Positions 22,649 to 34,247 are shown, numbered from the stretch's first letter. The stretch: 64,000 nt of DNA from Chaenocephalus aceratus (GCA_023974075.1 JAMFTG010000117.1:176501-240500); one strand, 5' to 3'. Numbers and translations: made by a program. The notes: a model not told the origin generated them from the sequence alone.

Positions 22649-22953
22649 CCCTCTCGAGGGAGAGAACCTGTCGTGGCACTCTGATTGGCTGAAGGGTTCC
22701 CTCCAGCAAGCGTCTGGCCTCCAGAGTCCAGAAGGCAAACCTTTGGCCACGCCTTTGAAACAATAAGAACAAGACGTCATCTAAAGTATTGCATAGGCTA
22801 AGGCATTGGTGCACAATTGATATGCATTAATAATCTCAACAATAACTGACTAAAACACCTCATGCAATATTACACAACATGTCAACATGATGACACCGTC
22901 TGATAAACGGTAACCAGGCAGTCAGCACAGTAAAGATTATTTACAATGAATTC

Positions 22954-23541
22954 TGTTAGAAATTAAAATCAATGTTGATATGGCGTAATTTGAATTAAAT
23001 ACACTATTTAATTTAAATCAGTTTTATTCTGAAAAACCTGAAGTTCACTAACTATTAACTTAATACTTTTATTCTGAAAATGCTTCACTTCCGGTTAGCA
23101 TTAGCATGTGGCGAAATGCTGCATTTTGAAACCATGAATCAATGGTGAAATGACATGTGGTGTTGTACACAGAGCACACTGGGGTTAGCACTCATCTATT
23201 GCCGCTGAATAACGTTTATTAGGGAATGTTTAAATAACCACAGACATCAGAATGATGTAATTTAACGACAGAACAAGGCAGGAATTGCATTGGACCCGCC
23301 CCCCGACGACGTCGGCCAATAGGAGAAGACCTCAGATGACAACAGGAAGAGCAAGCCAAAGATTGACCTCTTCCTCCGGCTGACCCGGACTGACCGGACG
23401 CATGGGGAGAGCCGCCTCCACTCCACATTTCATGTTGTACACCACCGCATCTTTTGTGTAATTAAATGCTGTTAACTTTTATAAGCTTCCCTTGACTCTT
23501 TTCAGTCTCTCCTGCCTTCAGGGCTCTAGAATTTACTAACA
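22954..23541. mobile_element. Solo LTR (588 bp), TSD ATTC
   Basis: It starts TGTTAGAAATTAAAATC and ends AGAATTTACTAACA, giving 6-bp inverted TGTTAG/CTAACA termini, and is flanked on both sides by ATTC. No internal region remains, as expected for a solo LTR left by recombination. A 5' fragment of the same LTR is at 34752-35051. Confidence 0.8.
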
Positions 23542-23545
23542 ATTC

Positions 23546-24360
23546 AAATTGTAATACAATGATTATTAAAGAAGCATTTACACTGAAGACAGAACTTAGG
23601 CTACTGCTGATTTAATGTAGTGGACATATTGACATGCTTTTGGCATCCGTTGAAGTTTAATTAATTAGCTGACTATAATTAATCATTAGGGTTGGGAAGT
23701 TTACTTTTTTTAAATGTAGTAGGTTACAGATGAGTAATTACCCTGTTAAATTGTAATAAGTAATGTAACTTGACTATGTAACTATTTGTATTGAAATTCT
23801 AATGTTAATTGTGGTTATTTTATGTTTTTTGTGAGTCACTTTGGATAAAAGCCTCAAATAACATAACCATAACACAGTTTCATTAAACAAATAAACAAAA
23901 TGGTTAACAGTTGGTTTTGCAGCGAGTCATCATAGGCTAACAGATTACATTTAGCACTTGTTGCTCGTATGGCTGTTCAATACAACAGAATAGTTGTTAA
24001 CTTTAAAAAACATGATTCACATTACTCACACTCTTACTGTAATGAGTGATTCAATTACTCAACTATGACACCTAGTTGGGCTTGCCAAAATCACGCTAGT
24101 TTCATTAAACAAAGGATCAAATATGCTAACGAAGCTAATGCTTTTGGTAATGCTTTTGCCGAAAGCTATAGCTAACGAATAGTTGTTTTTAGAGACTTTA
24201 ATACGGTTAGAAGCTATCATAAGCAAACAGATGTGTGTTTGTATTGCCTTAACACTATCATAGTTAATGTTAGCTAATCACACTTCATTTCAAGACACCG
24301 GAATTGTTATTAATGTTAAACAAATAAAACTGTAAAAGCACTTCACATTGCTCACATTCT
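23546..24360. other. AT-rich intergenic sequence
   Basis: No exon, RNA or repeat end recognised, apart from GCTAAC-type short motifs. It forms the right half of the region bounded by inverted arms. Confidence 0.4.
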
Positions 24361-24689
24361 CTGCGTTGACGTTCACATAAATGTGAACGTGCTCCGTCAC
24401 GTGCCGCCGTGACCTGTGTGTGCGGTTCCACAAGTGCGGTTCCACAAGTGCTGTCTCCGACGCTGCAGCTTCATGCTACTCAAAAACCGAGAGACGAAGG
24501 CGAAGACGAAGTGAGTGGATTAAAAACCTACAGAGGTTTCATTAAGTGTATTTACACCTGTTAGCTTAGCTTACAGTTCATCATGAATCAGAAGTTATCT
24601 TATTCAACACAACAGCTGTAATCTTGGAAGAAAGAAACTCACAACAAAACTTAAAATGTGAGCCAAAAATAGTCTCAAATTATCTTTAA

Positions 24690-24862
24690 ATAAAGTCTAA
24701 AAGCCATCGGCTAACAGCTAAAGTCTACAAGCCATCGGCTAACAGCTAAAGTCTACAAGCTATCGGCTAACAGCTAAAGTCTACAAGCTATCGGCTAACA
24801 GCTAACGGCTACAAGCTATCGGCTAACAGCTAACGGCTACAAGCTATCGGCTAACAGCTACA
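24690..24862. repeat. 28-bp tandem repeat (TCGGCTAACAGCTA type)
   Basis: About six units of ATCGGCTAACAGCTAAAGTC then TACAAGCT, with AAAGTC changing to ACGGC in later units. No coding value. Confidence 0.85.
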
Positions 24863-25759
24863 GTTATTATTCCAATTCGGCTCTGGGTGAGTAACGGTTG
24901 ATTTGTAATGCTCAGCTGACTTTGTTAGTTATTTATTACACCAGTTGTCTTTAAGACAGTTTGAGTTGTTGTGTTGGTGCTCTTTACCATAGGTATGGTT
25001 TTAAATATATGCTAACTAGCTTATTAGCATCGTCATTCACCGTGACGTAGCATTTTTCCCATTGAAATGAATGGGGTTCTTCAGTTAGCAGCTAACGCTA
25101 AGCTAAGCGGCGGTTTAGCTCATTAGATAAATAGTTACACTTCATTTAAATAATGATTTATCTTAAACTGGGAAATGATTGTGTCCCAGCAGAAGTGTTT
25201 TCAGGCATTACACGAGTTAAACATATTTATAAGATGCAATAAGATAATAAAATGAAACATTAGCAGCAAGCACACAGGACACATATCACTACTAGAGTAT
25301 CTAAAGAATACACAATATACAGAAAGTACTGTATACATGGAGTACATTAAACAGTCTCACTAGCTAATGTTTGCTTTCTGTGTTAACTTGGTGATAGTTA
25401 ATGACACAGGTAGCGTTATAACCGTGGTTCAAACAACCATTAATGTCACTTTCTATGTGAATAAAGTCATTTTAATGAAATAAAAGTGAACAAACTGAGC
25501 TGTAAATTGCTACACAGATTATGATGAATTACATCTAAATATTTGTATTATATTAATAATAATAACTTTTTATAGTAAGGGTTAAAGTCATTTGCATGTA
25601 GCGTTTATAACTATCTGACCTTTCTATCATGTTCTCCTCTGCTTAGCACATCGACTAAATGGATACATTGAAGAAGAAAGAGGCCCTGGAGCTCAGGTCA
25701 GTGTGCACTTCATCACAACATATTCCTAATGTCAGCGTTTCCGCCAGGCGGGCGTCTTG
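24863..25759. other. Unassigned AT-rich sequence
   Basis: Nothing recognisable. One short ATG-initiated frame at 25659 runs into the Harbinger-like fragment and lacks any domain. Confidence 0.4.
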
Positions 25760-26037
25760 TATATGCTCCGACCGTCCTCACTCACAACAACGGCCTCCAG
25801 ACATAAATAAAGCAGCGACTGTATTCTCCATGACACAGGCAGTCTGTGGTTTGTACTTGTTTAACTTCTGTCTAGTTTCTGAGCAGATATGAGGAGCTGA
25901 GAGCTCTGAGTGCTAACAGCTAACGGTTGGTTTTGTGTTTCGCATTGAAGATGACGTCACGGCTCCGCCTACACTGCGTTACTATAGTTACTGCCCCAGT
26001 TCCTAAACTGCAATGGAAACGCAGCATAAAGTGAGCC
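25760..26037. mobile_element. Fragment of the Harbinger-like element
   Basis: High similarity to 2141-2425 (GCTCCGACCGTCCTCACTCA, GACATAAATAAAGCAGCGAC, GATGACGTCACGGCTCCGCC). It lacks both terminal repeats, so it is a truncated second copy. Confidence 0.85.
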
Positions 26038-26179
26038 TGAGTAGGAATACTCTGTTTCAGTAAAAGTCCCTCAATCTAAATATAGTGAAAGACAGTGAAA
26101 GTATTCGTTGTGCAGATTGGTCCATTTCAGAATAATATATATGATATGTTTTATAATGATTGATCATGAAAGTGTTCTC

Positions 26180-26522
26180 AAAGCTGGTGGAGGTGCAGCT
26201 AGTCTGAAGTACTTTGTAGACTGCAGGGTAGCTGGTGAAGGTGCAGCTAGTCTGAAGTACTTTGTAGACTGCAGGGTAGCTGGTGAAGGAGCAGCTAGTC
26301 TGAAGTACTTTGTAGACTGCAGGGTAGCTGGTGGAGGTGCAGCTCGTCTGAAGTACTTTGTAGACTGCAGGGTAGCTGGTGGAGGTGCAGCTCGTCTGAA
26401 GTACTTTGTAGACTGCAGGGGAGCTGGTGAAGGAGCAGCTGAAGTACTTTGTAGACTGCAGGGTAGCTGGTGGAGGTGCAGCTAGTCTGAAGTACTTTGT
26501 AGACTGCAGGGTAGCTGGTGGA
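26180..26522. repeat. 48-bp minisatellite, 7 copies
   Basis: Units of AGCTGGTGAAGGTGCAGCTA, GTCTGAAGTACTTTGTAGAC and TGCAGGGT. The length is a multiple of 3, so a 16-residue peptide repeat appears in one frame, but no gene context supports it. One unit is shortened by 9 bp. Confidence 0.93.
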
Positions 26523-26539
26523 TTCACTCCAGGTGGAAC

Positions 26540-26760
26540 TAAAGTCTGATTCAATACATGTAGTGGAGTTGAAGTACACCATGTACCTCTGAACTGTAGT
26601 GGAGTAAAAGTACACCATGTACCTCTGAACTGTAGTGGAGTAAAAGTACAAAGTAGCAAAAGAAACATTGAAATACTTAAATAAAGTACAAGTATCTCAA
26701 AATTGTACCCAAGTAGTACTTGAGTTTATGAACTTAGTTACACCAGTGGCTATAAAGATA
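26540..26760. repeat. 36-bp repeat and AAGTACTTGAGT-type dispersed repeat edge
   Basis: Three units of GTAGTGGAGTAAAAGTACAC then CATGTACCTCTGAACT, followed by AAATACTTAAATAAAGTAC and AAGTAGTACTTGAG. This resembles the end of a common fish hAT-like repeat. Boundaries are not resolved. Confidence 0.55.
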
Positions 26761-27822
26761 GAAAGACTAAGCCTTGCACAGAGGCATGAAAATACATTTT
26801 CAAAATGCTCAACAGTGCTGCCAGAATGTTAAACTCACTGCTACACAATTAAAATAAATGCTTTTATATATATTTATATTAGATGTGACTCTTTGGGGTT
26901 TCTGTTCTTACTAACTGCTGCTTTAGTTGTTCTGACTGCTAACATCATCTGTTATTCCTAATTTTAAAGCCGATATTCCGTGTTTCCCTTTTTTTTAAGA
27001 AAAGTATCGAAAAAGAATCGGAATCGCAATTCTTGACTTGGTATCGGTATCGAAACCAAAATGTTGGTATCGTGACAACACTAAGGGAGGGTGCAGCTTC
27101 ATCCTGATGTCTCCCAGTTCAGAGGAAGCGGGGAGAGGGAGGGTGCAGCATCATCATCCTGATGTCGTGCAGGGGGTGAGCTGGGAAAGTAGCCTCCTCT
27201 GGGTGTGTTAGGGACGTGGGGAGTGGGAGGTCCAGGCTGAGCGGTTGTGTCTCCTCACAGCAGGGGTGGTGATCCTGGGGTGGTGATGGGGAGGAAGCGG
27301 TCTGGGAGGATCTATAAAGCCTCTAGTAGAGGAGGGGGTGGGAGGACTGCATCCCAGGGCTGCATCTTTGAGTCTTTGCAAATATCCCACCCTCTCTCAG
27401 TGTAGGTGGAGTCCATCATAGAGGTCCCAGCGGCCAATGGTTGAGTGGAGGGCCAGGTGGACATTTGGTAAGGTGGCGCATCCTTTTAATCTCCATATTA
27501 ATGTCATGGATGCATGGGCGTCGCAGCCATGAGGGTGGGACAAGTCCCCCCACCTTTTAAAATGATTAGTTTAGACCCCCCCACTTTTACGATGCAGAAA
27601 GTCCGTGAACCGGTCTCTCCCCTCTCCGCTCTCTGTAGAGCGCTGAGTCAGAGCTTCACCATCAAATCCATTCCTCTTGCTGATTGAGAGAACGCCCAAA
27701 GCAATGAAACTCCGTACCATGTTTTCATCCTGCTTTGCACCAAGGCAGATTCTCAGAGCCGTGCACATGCTGCGTCTTTTGTGTAGCTGCGTCTTTAGTT
27801 GTAAAATAATTTCCCCGCTGCG
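26761..27822. other. Unassigned region
   Basis: No gene found. A segment near 27535-27600 (ACAAGTCCCCCCACCTTTTA) looks like a fragment of a dispersed fish repeat. Short - strand ORFs here have no domain. Confidence 0.4.
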
Positions 27823-27825
27823 AGC

Positions 27826-28527
27826 TACAGCTCAGTGAGGTGAAGGACTCTTGAGAGGTGGAGGAGAGTCCTCTCCTGTAGACTGAGAGGCTGATAGCTG
27901 CAGCTCAGTGAGGTGAAGGACTCTTGAGAGGTGGAGGAGAGTCCTCTCCTGTAGACTGAGAGGCTGATAGCTACAGCTCAGTGAGGTGAAGGACTCTTGA
28001 GAGGTGGAGGAGAGTCCTCTCCTGTAGACTGAGAGGCTGATAGCTGCAGCTCAGTGAGGGGAAGGACTCTTGAGGGGTGGAGGAGAGTCCTCTCCTGTCA
28101 GACTGAGAGGCTGATGGCTACAGCTCAGTGAGGTGAAGGACTCTTGAGAGGTGGAGGAGAGTCCTCTCCTGTCAGACTGAGAGGCTGATAGCTACAGCTC
28201 AGTGAGGTGAAGGACTCTTGAGGGGTGGAGGAGAGTCCTCTCCTGTAGACTGAGAGGCTGATAGCTACAGCTCAGTGAGGTGAAGGACTCTTGAGGGGTG
28301 GAGGAGAGTCCTCTCCTGTAGACTGAGAGGCTGATAGCTACAGCTCAGTGAGGTGAAGGACTCTTGAGAGGTGGAGGAGAGTCCTCTCCTGTAGACTGAG
28401 AGGCTGATAGCTACAGCTCAGTGAGGTGAAGGACTCTTGAGAGGTGGAGGAGAGTCCTCTCCTGTAGACTGAGAGGCTGATAGCTGCAGCTCAGTGAGGT
28501 GAAGGACTCTCTGAGAGGTGGAGAGTT
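27826..28527. repeat. 73-bp minisatellite, about 9.5 copies
   Basis: The unit has TAGCTACAGCTCAGTGAGGT, GAAGGACTCTTGAGAGGTGG, AGGAGAGTCCTCTCCTGTAG and ACTGAGAGGCTGA in order. Each unit contains AGGAGAG-TC-CTCTCCT, a 7-bp stem with a 2-nt loop. Units differ by few bases, with two having one extra C (GTCAGACTG). Confidence 0.95.
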
Positions 28528-28961
28528 TTTATCACTTAAAATGTCAAAAGACATCCCTCTGTTGGAGGGGCAAAGGAGTCTGGTGGGATTTTTTTTGGAG
28601 TATTGAAGATCGTTTCCCCGACATCGGCGGTGCCTGCCACAGGACAACAGGGAACGTGCGCGATTTGGACGCGATGTGCGCGGGGGTGCTAGTGGCTCCC
28701 GCGCGTGAACTGAGGCAAAATGACTCGCTAAAAAGAACCGGAATTCCCATCACTGACGTAAAGAGATAGTTTCTATAAGGGATGGACCAACAGATCATAC
28801 TGAGACTCGCAGTGACAGGATGCCGTCTCCCTCTGTCTCGTGTATACCAGAGGTGGGAGTAAGTCATACAGTGCAAGTCTCAAGTTACTGGGGTGAGAGT
28901 CAAGCAAGTCAAGTCATACGAAATCCTGATGAATAACCCCAGTTTCCGCATTTAAATCAGT
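28528..28961. other. Unassigned sequence between the 73-bp array and repeat A
   Basis: No gene recognised. The CAGAGGTGGGAGTAAGTC motif near 28849 and the following CAAGTCTCAAGT sequence resemble the edge of a dispersed hAT-like repeat. Short ORFs on both strands lack domains. Confidence 0.4.
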
Positions 28962-29571
28962 TAACCTGTTAAGCCCTGAGCCTGTTTTTCAGGTTTCAGG
29001 CTCGAAAATGCCACGAACACAACAAATGACTATCTTCACTTCTAAAAGGGGTAAATTAATAAAACAATTCTCAAAGCAAGGTTACATCTGTGAGTTGGAT
29101 GTAGAAGTGTCAGAATCAATATAGATGTTAGTGTTTCCCACATAATTTGATTCTATTTGTGGGGGCACCCCCCGGCGGGCACCCCCTGGCGGCCACCCCC
29201 CCCCCCCCCCCCCCCCGCGTTGTAACTGAGTGAGCCACACCGGAGTTGAGGATCTGTGGGGTTTATTCTCCCAAAAATATAATTAGCAGACGCCTTATTC
29301 CAAAGTGATTTACATTAGATTACATACATTTACATTTAATTACATTCTCCCTGGAGTAACTGAGGGCTAAGTGCCGAGTTCAAATCCCGCCTGGAACACC
29401 ACCACTAGGATGTCTAACAAACAAACAAAATAAAATGTGGCTCGGCTACACAACGCTTCAGATGTTCAGACAATGTGCAAACTTTGCAGCCGACTTGTTG
29501 CAAAGTTTGCACCCTTTGTCTTGACAACCGATTTGACGGGGCTTCCTGAACAAATATTCTAATGCCCTGTC

Positions 29572-29877
29572 TTAAGGGAAGGCCTCAGGACAGGGTCCAT
29601 TTATAAGCAAGCAGCCAGGTGTTCTCCTTGGAGCTGGTTTCGGAGGTCTGTTTTCACCTGAGGATGAAGCAAAATGGAATACCACAAACTGAACTAATAA
29701 AGGAAATGCATAATCATTTGTTGTGCTTTTCAAAGTGATGCTTTTTCTGTTCACCGCCGAGAAATCGCGTTCACAGTTGACACTAGAAACGGGGATAACT
29801 AGTCCTATGCCCGCAAGGAGGCTCAGGCAGGGGTAGTGCTCAGCCCATTCATCAAATTGACCATGCTGTGTGTGGTA
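29572..29877 (-). pseudogene. hAT transposase C-terminal (dimerisation) remnant
   Basis: The - strand reads YPCLSLLAGIGLVIPVSSVN then CERDFSAVNR, the conserved core of the hAT C-terminal dimerisation region (normally VTSVNCERxFSxxNxIK). Immediately upstream in the reading direction, the gene is broken by the 50-bp insertion at 29878-29927 and the 2.7-kb insertion at 29949-32657. Only a fragment of the transposase is left, so it is inactive. Confidence 0.8.
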
Positions 29878-29927
29878 TAGGGCTGTACCCGAATATTCGA
29901 CTATTCGAATATTCGGGTACAGCCCTA
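29878..29927. mobile_element. 50-bp palindromic hAT-type miniature element
   Basis: The two 23-bp arms (TAGGGCTGTACCCGAATATT plus CGA, and the exact complement) are separated by CTAT and flanked by a perfect 8-bp duplication GTGTGGTA (29870-29877 and 29928-29935). The element is therefore nearly all terminal repeat. It interrupts the hAT transposase remnant. TAGGGCTG ends with an 8-bp duplication fit a hAT transposase acting in trans. Confidence 0.9.
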
Positions 29928-30618
29928 GTGTGGTATAGCCATGGCTTAGGCCCCGGCCACACGAGGACGATAACGGTAAAACGCATATGCAAACGCAATC
30001 GCAAAAAAGGCTTCCGTCCACACGCAATAGACACCGGAAAGTTTCTGTCCACACGAGACCGCTCCGTTTAGCTCCAACCACTGGAGAAGCTGCAGTCCAT
30101 GCAGGAGCCTGTAGGTGGCGCTGTAACTTCCTCCACAAAAGCAGCGAAGAAGCATGGTTGTCATGGTTGCCCTTCTGTTTATTCTCCGCGGTGGGGGCCG
30201 AGGGAGTTTTTCGCCAGTCAGCGTGTATTAAAGTTTAAATCTTCCGACAAAATGATAAAAGTGCCGGTCAAAGGTCTTCTTTGTTATTTATTGAGCTTTA
30301 AAACAAATGAATAACGACTCTATATAATATAATAATAAAATACACGGAGCCTCTCTTTCTCCTCCCTCTCTTCGGACAGCGTCAGTGTCTGTCTCATGCA
30401 GCAGCTGATCCAGTAATCAGTGACCCGGCCGACAGTAAAAATAAACATATTTATAACTAGTTTAGGTAGTTTGAGAGGTGTCTCCGTTTAGGTCCATATC
30501 GAGAGAAAGATAAATAACCTGAATTCAGTGTGCAGTTTACTTTGACGCGGGGTGAGCAGCAGAGGTGGGGAGAGGCGGGGCTATTGCCTCATCATTATCA
30601 GAAAATGATCTTATAGGG

Positions 30619-31831
30619 CAGGGGTCTGCAACCTTTTTGACCGAAAGAGCCATTTTGCTCCTTTTTCCAAAACATTTTTTTGTCTGGAGCCGCAAAAAAT
30701 ATTTCATAGATTTTTATTGTTATATCAAACAAAAACTACAGGGTTTTTTGCATTTATTAGGCTATTTATTACATGATATAAAACTGTTAACCTCTAATAA
30801 GAAACAAAGAACTCTTATAAGGAGAATTTAAAATAATACACAGGCCTACTTTAAAATAAATGAAACGCAGCTCTCGGGGAGTCCTCTGCACATTGGAAGG
30901 AAAAAAAATATTATTAAAATGGGCCCACTTTGAAATAAATAAAACATATAGCTGCAGCCTAAAAAGAGTTAAAGGTAAGAATGGAGAAACCAGCTCGAGT
31001 GCGCTAGAATTTGAAAATTCCCAACCGGAAAAAATCTGCCTCTTCCTTCAAACTTCCTCACAGAGCCCCTCCTCCAACACACACGACCGCGCACATGACC
31101 AATGAGGGCACGAGATTAGTTTGTGCACAGATGGAAGGCTGACAGGCAGGTAGGCCATCCGGTTATTTTAGCCGGGCCGGCTCAGATGATTGGTCGTGCT
31201 TTTTACAGCGCTACGTCTTCCAGAGATACATTTTTGTATGTATTTATTGTCAAAGCATTTAATATATTCATTGCTATCGGGACGTTAAGAGCATTCCATG
31301 GAATATAACAAAAAGTGTCTTCTGAAATAAATTACATACCCCATTGAATTATGACTGAAGATCGTCAGCTGTCTTCCTCTCCCGTGTTGTTCCTCGATAC
31401 GTAAAGGCTGCACCACCGTTGACAACTTCTCTCTACATATCAGACATCCCGGTAAACCAGCATCGTTTGCTGTGAAAGCAGATAACTCTGTCCACGCAGA
31501 ATTAAATCCTGTGTTCCTCCGGTACTTTTCTTTGATTTGTCCATAGTTCGCTCATCGAGCCGGGGGTTATTCGACTCCGAGAAAAGGCGCTCGGGCGGGA
31601 CCGTAGCAGGATGCGACGCATATTTTAGTTGACCTAATTAAAACCGTTTTGTTTTTTATTTATGTGTCACAGTATCACCTCAAAATACAAGCAAGATACA
31701 AAACATTTTCAACCATGCAACAAAATATAAATAGTCCTACAAATACTTTTATTTTATTTCCTTCTTATTTTTGTCTGAGTTCGAGGGAGCCAGAGCAGAG
31801 CGCTTAAAGGGCCGCGGGTTGCCGACCCCTG
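30619..31831 (-). mobile_element. hAT element (1213 bp) with BED-like transposase remnant
   Basis: The ends CAGGGGTCTGCAACC and GGTTGCCGACCCCTG are inverted repeats. The flanks TTATAGGG and GTGTAGGG match at 6 of 8 bases. On the - strand at about 31350-31545 one frame reads YRRNTGFNSAWTELSAF then LPGCLICREKL, as in the N terminus of hAT transposases with a BED-like finger. The catalytic part is missing. Confidence 0.75.
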
Positions 31832-31963
31832 GTGTAGGGCGTACACACGGAGCCGTTTGACCCCCCAGAGCGTTGCGTATGCCGTTCTATCCACCTTGGG
31901 ACCCGTTACCGTAGTCGTTTAGTGCCATATTCTGTCGTCCTAGTGTGGCCGAACGGTCTATAT

Positions 31964-32598
31964 CAGGGGTTCTCAAACTTTGTTTATACGCCAATATTTG
32001 TTTATAGTTAATCATAGACAATCAAAAGTCAATTGAAGCCTATCTGATACTTTTGTGACCGGTGTCTGTCTGCGTTGTGTATGTTTCTCAAAGAGGACGG
32101 CGGACGGTATTTTAATTGGGTCATCCCAAACAATGCCCCAAGTGCGCACGCACGCACGTGCACAAAACGGACAGACGGGTCTACAAAAAACTACCGGTAT
32201 GCTTTAGTTACTGGGCTGCAAAAAGCAGACGGTGCTGCGCTCAACACACACAGACTCAAAACAATGGACACACAGGCATATAAGTAACATAAACAATGTA
32301 TAGGCCTAAGTTGCATAAAGGCTTGAGCTACATTATTGCTACTAAGCAGACAGCGCTGTTATATATAACAGGAGCCCAACGACCACTACCCCACTGCCTG
32401 ATATCATTAGAAAGCTAGGAATCTCCTCTTTCCCGACAGTGTATACAACTCAAAATGTGTCTTCGGGTCAATACGACTGATTTTGATAGAGCTAGTCACA
32501 TATGAGGTGGTCCCTGAAAATCCTTGATAATAAAAAGTGGATTTCATTTAGCTTTTTTCCACGGACCACCTGCAGTACCCTCAGTTTGATAACTGCTG
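31964..32598. mobile_element. hAT non-autonomous element (635 bp), perfect TSD
   Basis: The ends are CAGGGGTTCTCAAACTT and GTTTGATAACTGCTG, flanked by GTCTATAT at 31956-31963 and 32599-32606. No transposase coding. It sits inside the Harbinger-like element, so it is younger than that element. Confidence 0.88.
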
Positions 32599-32660
32599 GT
32601 CTATATGACACAAAACGGTAACGGAAACGACCGTTATCGTCCTCGTGTGGCCGGGCCTTA

Positions 32661-33428
32661 AAATGGAGGCATATTCAACCACTCTGGATCAAATCCAGTG
32701 CGTCTATGCTTGCTGCTTGCTTCACAATTACAGAAAGGAGGCACAGAAGAATAGAAATTATGCCTCAGAAATCTGGTTTTCTGACCACCTGACCTCCTTC
32801 TATATCTCTCTGTGTTTTCTGTCAATCTCACCTGCTGCTTTTGAGCTAGCTGGCTCTGCCACGGCTCCCTGGCCCTCTCTTGCTGCTACACTAGCACTGG
32901 TTGAAGCCTGGAAATATTTCAAACAAATTAATTGGATAGCTAATCACACTGGTCGGACTGTTCAGCTTTCCCGCGTGTGTCCCACCAACGTGTGTTTCTA
33001 TAGGTACTCTTGCTAATACCTCTGTTCCAGGCTGTGTTTGCTCCTCTTCAGGATGAGCCCGTTTCTGCCTCTGAAAATATGTTTCTATATTCATCTGGTT
33101 TGAGGGAGCAAACATCATTCAGCGTCAGAGTTAAAGAATTAAATGCAGTCGGTAGTTGACTAACGTTAGGAGCGCTATAATGTTACACAGCGTGCTAACC
33201 TCGACAACCCAGCTAGCAACTAGCTAGCTGGGCTCCTTTCATGCTTGTTAGCTAATAACTTATTTGAAGAGCTGGGTCTCTGCGATTTACGGCGTGATAC
33301 GAACAGTGAATACATTCATTTTGGACAAATGTATGCATACCACCAACTAGTGCTGCGTACCTGGACTCACATTCAGGTTCAGGTCCGGACTCAAGTCCAG
33401 AGGTTCAGGTCCGGACTTATAAGTCCGG
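32661..33428. other. Interior of the old hAT-like element
   Basis: Residual sequence of the 6-kb element between nested insertions. A + strand frame with VYACCLLHNY faintly resembles a Harbinger transposase tail but is too short to call. The right part (33360-33420) has several copies of CAGGTCCGGACT. Confidence 0.4.
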
Positions 33429-33436
33429 ACCTGAAC

Positions 33437-34247
33437 TAGGGGTGGGCGATATGACGATATATATCGTCGTGACGATATTAGGTCTCCACGATATGCTTTT
33501 TCAGAGATATCGTCCTATCGTGATAAAAAAAAAAAAAATCGGGAAAAAAAAATAGCGGGAGGGGAAGAGGCTCTCCGTGCGCGGCGCAGGGGGCTATGAC
33601 AGCGGACGGAGAGCCTCTTCCCCTCCCGCTCCCCCAGCCTCACCTACTGATTTTAATTTCAACATATATCAAGCCCGATCGATTTCACAATGTCAGCGCA
33701 CCTCTGCTTGCGTTCAGTCCGAGTTGTTTGACACGCTCCCAAAGTCCCCGCCCCCTTTCTTTGCAGCGAGCAACCATAGGGCAGGCATTCCATAAAGGGG
33801 CTCCTTATGAAAAGACTAGCAAACGGTGGAAAGACATAACTGACGCTGTGGCGTTTTATGTTTTCCCCTTCAGTTATGCTAAAGTCTTTTATTACACTTC
33901 AAGTCTACTCTAAAGTTTACATTTTAATTGTTTGGCACTGACTTTTCCTCATTGATGTTTTATGTTTTACTTAGTTATGTTTACCCTCCTTTTCATGTTT
34001 ATTGATGTTCACTGCTCACTTGTTCATTCAGGGATTCATTTCTGAAATAAAACCAGCTTGAAATGCTATTTTGGTCTGTTACTCCTTTTTGTTTTAGTTT
34101 CTGTTACCTTGTAGGTGCTTGTACTGTTAAGTAACTTGAAAAATAACCATAATAACCGACATGAAAAAATATCGTGATATATATCGCCTATCGTGATACT
34201 GCCTGAAAATATCGTGATAACATATTTTTCAATATCGCCCACCCCTA
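33437..34247 (+). mobile_element. hAT element (811 bp) with transposase fragment, perfect TSD
   Basis: The ends TAGGGGTGGGCGATATGACG and ATATCGCCCACCCCTA are inverted, flanked by ACCTGAAC at 33429-33436 and 34248-34255. A + strand frame at about 33770-33870 reads PYEKTSKRWKDITDAVAFYV, a segment of ZBED-like hAT transposases. The element thus arose by internal deletion of an autonomous copy. A perfect 23-bp inverted pair (33555-33577 and 33607-33629) forms a GC-rich hairpin. Confidence 0.88.

Larger units (their letters stand above)
21515..24481. mobile_element. Composite region with inverted CACGTGACGG-rich arms
   Basis: The left arm (about 21515-21690: GAAGCTGCAGCGTCGGAGAC, then repeated CACGTGACGGAGCACGTG, then ACGTTCACATGAATG) is matched in reverse complement by about 24362-24481. 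The interior holds a 32-bp minisatellite and a solo LTR, both later additions. The ends look like those of a DNA element or an inverted duplication. I could not define a target duplication. Confidence 0.55.
29949..32657. mobile_element. 2.7-kb Harbinger-like element with TTA duplication
   Basis: The ends GGCCCCGGCCACACGAGGAC and, inverted, GGCCCGGCCACACGAGGACG continue with shared GATAACGG. TTA lies on both sides (29946-29948 and 32658-32660). No intact transposase is seen. Much of the internal length is two later hAT insertions (30619-31831 and 31964-32598). Superfamily is assigned from the 3-bp duplication only; a Kolobok-type TTAA target is less likely because the left side reads TTAG. Confidence 0.75.

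Noticed and set aside
21897..22692. Two overlapping ORFs of about 200-240 codons with repeated LLSLHWGRGG
   Set aside because: A 32-bp unit without stops reads through the frames in turn; it is a minisatellite, not a protein family.
29197..29217. Poly-C run as a functional G-quadruplex site
   Set aside because: A simple homopolymer inside an old repeat, whose length is probably unreliable; nothing else supports function.
32645..33016. Harbinger transposase tail (VYACCLLHNY)
   Set aside because: A single short resemblance without the catalytic motifs or terminal repeats; could be chance.
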